Under the pieces are notes generated by a model, which was not told where the DNA came from, ran no database searches, and saw only the letters and a program-made list of their open reading frames with translations. A stretch of 64,000 nucleotides of DNA from Antedon bifida (Eukaryota > Echinodermata > Crinoidea > Comatulida > Antedonidae), in contig OY727095.1 in the NCBI GenBank assembly GCA_963402885.1, positions 19,163,001 to 19,227,000 of the forward strand, read 5' to 3'. Numbering within the stretch: position 1 is the stretch's first letter; every line of letters starts with the position of its first letter. This document shows, piece after piece, positions 60,151 through 64,000 of the stretch. The translations under genes were made by a program, and so were the position numbers.

Positions 60151-61161
60151 TTTCATTGGGTGGGGGGGGGGTGCTACTACAGTATACTATCTAGCTAGGT
60201 GAAACGTTGAAAATAAGAATTAATAAATAATTATTAGTATTATAAATACAGTATTAGTCAAAATATCAAAATAATAAAAATACAGTCGTAATGTTGAAAT
60301 TTATGGAAATGAAATAAAATGAGGAAATCCCGTTAACAATGTATAGCCTCTATGTTGTCAAGACGACGGCTTTACCTAGTAAACAAAATTCCCACGCTAT
60401 ACATTTCCCAGGCAAGCACAGGTCTGGCCCAGGTAAAACAGCCGCTGCTCTATGTGCGGCTTACACAAAGGCATTCCAATTCGATCACGTGACATTGCGA
60501 TCAACTAAATTCTCTTCTCCGTATGTTGACCCATCCATCGGTGTACGTGTCGGTGTCCGGGAAAAGATCAAAACGAGGTGACGCCTATTAATTGCTGGAT
60601 TGCTGTTGAGCATACGCAGGGTCTGGATTTTTTGCCAGGGTATAGACTAGCACCATCGCTAAACAAGGAGGAGCATGACTTCAGTCTAAGGTGTTAATGG
60701 ATTTGCCATTGTATGCCGTTTATACACTGTATGCATAATATGCCTGTCATATTATTATTATTATTATTCAATAGTACAAAAACAAACAAAAAGTGGGTAT
60801 ATATTATTATATTCCAGGACAGCCATCAAAAATTTGTGTTTTTAAAACGTTCATTTCCGAAATAAAAAAGCACACTACTATTTTAGTTCATTGAATACAT
60901 TATTTGGCTGAATTGCACGGTGATGCGAGAACGACGTCACTGTCGATGATGAACAAGAGGTACCTTTAGAGTAATAATGTTAAGCTACATTTTAAAAGAC
61001 AATTAATAATAATTGGACCCAGGTAAAAGCCAGGTAAGGATAACAAAAGTGTGCATACCTGTATATTCCTTTGGCGCATTCCGTTATTGATCATTTACAC
61101 AGTGTAAAAAATACGGTGGCTGATTTCCGCCAAAGAAAACAATTATTTTGTAATAATACAT

Positions 61162-61291
61162 TACGGTGGCTGATTTCCGCCAAAGAAAACAATTATTGTA
61201 TAATAATACATATGAGGGCGTTACAACACCCTAACAACGCCGTATTATTATACAATAATTGTGTTTTTTTTGGCGGAAAACAGCCACCGTA
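61162..61291. repeat. Small foldback repeat
   Basis: TACGGTGGCTGATTTCCGCC at 61,162 pairs with GGCGGAAAACAGCCACCGTA at 61,272; the arms extend to about 60 bp (AACAATTATTGTATAATAAT). Part of the left arm is duplicated just upstream at 61,112-61,155. MITE-like, nested in the centre of the larger element. Confidence 0.8.
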
Positions 61292-61657
61292 AAAAAACGT
61301 TAAAAAATAAATTCAAAACATTTATAACTAGGATTTTATCCTAGGACAGCCAAAATCATCATTATATATTTTTTTGTAATACCCTATATAATTATCTTAT
61401 TATACCGTACGTAAACTTCCAAAATCATTTGGCTTGATGTTTTTACACAGCCTTTGGAAATTGAAAAGAAAAATATTGAAAAAAAAATTAAACCAATTTA
61501 TATTATCTAAATTCGAGACTAACTATTATTTTATTATTGATGATATATTGGCTGTTTCGATCCTAAGAGTTAGGGAGGTGGCTATTGATCGGATCTCCTG
61601 CATAAAACGAAACATGCATTATCTATGCAGGAGTGCATATTTGCACTCTTCAGCTAG

Positions 61658-61945
61658 GAAACCAATAGCGTAATACCCTCAACATATTAAATAAACTCAA
61701 CTTGGTTATCTCATTAAAACAACAATTGAACTTGGTCGTAAACATTCGTATATTGAACAAAAACAACAACATTTTTAATCAATAGTATTGGGGTAAAAAG
61801 TAAACCAATACCAACATATGAAAATGTTATATTATAGTAGTAGTGATGTAACAAAACTCAACAATGAAATGAATAAATATGTAATGGTTAATAAAATGAA
61901 TGAATGAACAATAAATGAAGTTATGGTCTCTTACCTTTAAAACTG
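61658..61945 (-). repeat. Long inverted repeat, right arm
   Basis: Complement of 59,858-60,150. The arms are more alike than the outer GGGATCCC arrays. Confidence 0.85.
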
Positions 61946-62515
61946 AAAACACATGATACACGTATCCGTTTTTTTTTTTTATTAAAAGGTGAACACCATC
62001 CTTACTATAAAAACGAGATACTATAAAGATTTTAAAGTGTCTAATCCCATCGACAATTATCCCATAAGTGAAATGTGTTAGTAAAAATAACTTTTACGTA
62101 TAAAAACTAAAAACAACCATGACTAACAATCCGTTTTCGAAAGATTGTTATTTCTAAAATATTTATTAGAAAGTTATTCATTTTGAAAACTAGTAAATCT
62201 TAAAACTAAAAAAAAACGACGATCGGGATGAATCAACGGGATCCCGATCAATCGTCCGTCCCGATAAAATCCCACTGGGATTTTATTATCCCGAAGTTGT
62301 AATACAAATCCCGGTAATGGAACGGGATTTTAGCGGGATGATATATCGTCCCGATACGATCCCGTTATTTCGGGAAAAAAATCCTGTCCATCCCGATATT
62401 GGGTAAAAAATCCCGATTTCATCCCATCGGGATAAGCTAATCCCGGTGGGATGAGCCTATCCCATCGGGATTCCACCGCATCCCGATCGGGATCCCGATG
62501 TCATTTTCTAATGGG

Positions 62516-63035
62516 TATTGGCGTAAATACTTAGAACTTCAAGGTTTATAGTGCATATGAAAATACTACTTTTGGTACGGCTTTATACTATTCTAGGGCA
62601 AACAAATCTAATTATTATAATAATAATAACTTTCAAGGTTTTATATATCATATAGGTCTATAACTTATTTACATAGCACACATATTAAACTTGGATTGCA
62701 GACATTTTGGCTTGGTACAGTATGCTGACTAATTGAGGTAGCTTGGTTCAAATCCTGAGATGATCAAACGATGGCATCAAACACCTGCAAAATAAAAAGA
62801 AAATATTACAGTATCATTGCTCAACCAACACAGACAAAAGGAAATAAATTATGTTATTTAACTAGTCTGAAACCAGCCACATGCTGAAATTCCATAGAAA
62901 ATAACAAAAACTATTACAGTCATTATTACTCAACGAAAGACAAAATGGAACACATTTTTGATCAAGTACATACATGCTCACTTTAATAAACTGAAACCAG
63001 CCACCTGCTGAAATTTCATGAAAATAAATGTGCGA
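62516..63035 (-). other. 3' flank of the XPG/CXC gene
   Basis: Two copies of a 120-bp-spaced segment containing GAAACCAGCCAC.TGCTGAAAT (62,872 and 62,994), a third one lying beyond the GGGATCCC element at 59,127. Probably 3' untranslated sequence of the minus-strand gene. No other feature. Confidence 0.45.
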
Positions 63036-64000
63036 CTAATCTTCTAATTCAGAATCAGATGCTGAAAAACTATCTACATCAGAAACATCAGATTCAGATT
63101 CTTCACCAAGTTCAACTGAACTGGAAGACGTATTACTTTTTGGCAAGTTAGTACAATCTTTACAGGCACAACCAGGACCACATGCCCTATCTGATAAGAA
63201 GCATTTGCATCGTCTGGAGTTGCATCTGGAGTTGCAACCAGTTTTACACTTACAACCCTGTTTAAGGTACTTTACATATTCCCTTACTTTCTCCATGTTA
63301 TCTTCAGTATCCCACTGTATTGAGATTGTCTCATCATTAACACACCATCCATAATTAGCCATATCTAATGGCTCGCAGTGACTGTCAACTGCATGTGACC
63401 ATAAACTTGCAACATAACAACACCTAAGCCAATGAAATTTTAAAGCCGATGAAGTAGGCATCCAGCTAGACTCTGTAGATATCCATGGAAATGTCCTAAT
63501 CCTAATTTCATCTACGAATGCAATATGTCCATCGAGACCGTCACCATGATCCTTACTTATCCTATCAAACAAATCAGTCGGACTTTCTTCATTAACAAAA
63601 GCTCTACGACTGCCATAGAAGTACACACAACCTACCAATCTATAAAATGCAAGTAGTCCCTCCGAGTAATCTTTCACATGGTTTAACGAACCAACATATT
63701 TGTCACCAGATATAAATCTACATTCACTAAAAAATACTTTCATAAATGTCATCCTTGAGTAACCCCTGAAAAATGAAATATAATCACAGCCACTACAAAT
63801 GTAAATCATTTGCATCAATGACGGAATGTGTATAAGCTGATCACCTAAAGCTTGTGTGTCAAGACAATCAAGTAAAGATTTAACTAGCATATTCTGGGTT
63901 GTTTAGATTTAATGCAACAATGATTTGTTTGCCAGGCATCTTTGTAACTAATGGCAGACCTACATGAAATGTATCCCTATCTGGACTATAAACACAAATT
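63036..64000 (-). CDS. XPG/FEN-like protein with C-terminal CXC cysteine cluster, 5' end outside window
   Basis: From the window edge the minus strand reads CVYSPDRDTFHVGLPLVTK, then KQIIVALNLNNPEYAS and a stop. The frame resumes one base over with VKSLLDCLDTQ and runs 284 codons to 63,036. MIYICSGCDYISFFRGYSRM matches the XPG/FEN nuclease pattern 'GCDY...F.G.....'. YSPD.D.. is an earlier acidic motif of such nucleases. WLRCCYVASLW and YGWCVNDETISIQWD follow. Then comes a cysteine cluster, CKCKTGCNSRCNSRRCKCF and CGPGCACKDCTN, like the CXC (tesmin/TSO1) domain, and an acidic Ser-rich tail. Similar multi-copy proteins of unknown role are, to my knowledge, common in marine invertebrates and may be transposon-linked. 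The one-base slip at about 63,890 makes this copy suspect. Confidence 0.55.

Larger units (their letters stand above)
59254..62515. mobile_element. 3.26-kb element with GGGATCCC-rich terminal arms
   Basis: The ends are CCCAATAGAAAA (left) and the complement of CCCATTAGAAAA (right), flanked by TA at 59,252-59,253 and 62,516-62,517. Each arm is packed with self-complementary CGGGATCCCG/CGGGATTCCCG motifs (59,271-59,750 and 62,220-62,505). Further in, 59,858-60,150 and 61,658-61,945 are long, nearly perfect inverted repeats. The middle (60.15-61.65 kb) has only short open frames without recognisable domains. The two CCAGCCACCTGCTGAAATT-containing flanks suggest one locus split by the element. 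Superfamily unknown. Confidence 0.65.

Noticed and set aside
60339-60581. 80-codon plus-strand open frame inside the GGGATCCC element
   Set aside because: No recognisable motif and no support from splice sites or a second copy.
1-64000. Retroviral, LTR or Polinton-type element
   Set aside because: No gag/integrase/envelope/capsid-like frame, LTR pair or protein-primed polymerase was seen anywhere in the window.

Overview
This is a eukaryotic, metazoan window: AT-rich DNA, genes split by GT-AG introns, and several kinds of animal transposon nested in one another. The very frequent palindrome AGGCCT and the mix of Zator, Tc1/mariner, PIF/Harbinger and CR1/Jockey-type LINE elements fit a marine invertebrate deuterostome (an echinoderm is my best guess, not proven). 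No tRNA, rRNA, CRISPR array or retroviral/LTR element was recognised.

Layout. 1-10.8 kb: a repeat called R1 here surrounds one intact-looking five-exon gene (263 aa, OB-fold-like, minus strand). Its first intron holds a 4.6-kb foldback element, which itself holds an inverted R1 copy and a 1.8-kb Tc1/mariner-type element. 10.8-23.0 kb: a 12,246-bp DNA transposon of the Zator superfamily with 27-bp perfect terminal inverted repeats (TIRs) and a TAA target duplication. It carries an uninterrupted three-exon DD43E transposase (545 aa) and a four-exon BEN-domain gene. The empty site is visible in another R1 copy at 821-823. 23.0-27.5 kb: R1 again, cut by a 5'-truncated LINE, then gene-free DNA. 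27.5-32.5 kb: an element whose ends are arrays of an 86-bp self-complementary satellite and which holds a decayed zinc-ribbon/Ulp1-protease gene. 32.5-33.1 kb: LINE fragment. 33.1-49.7 kb: a tandem array with a period of about 4.6 kb, made from a decayed PIF/Harbinger-type element with BEN-like exons, interrupted by a LINE and other insertions. 49.7-57.3 kb: a 7,633-bp Tc1/mariner-type element (TA duplication, empty sites present in the neighbouring array) carrying a Tudor-like/BEN gene and a deleted transposase gene followed by three histone-type 3' stem-loops. 57.3-64 kb: array remnant, a 3.26-kb element with GGGATCCC-rich arms, and the 3' part of an XPG/FEN-like gene with a CXC cysteine cluster.

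The recurring theme is that three DNA transposons from three unrelated superfamilies each carry a BEN-domain gene beside the transposase gene, on the same strand. BEN domains bind DNA or chromatin, so this looks like repeated capture of a chromatin-targeting accessory. The second novelty is a transposase gene ending in histone-like stem-loops, which could tie its mRNA to S phase. All assignments were made by eye from motifs, splice phases and repeat comparison; no database search was run.
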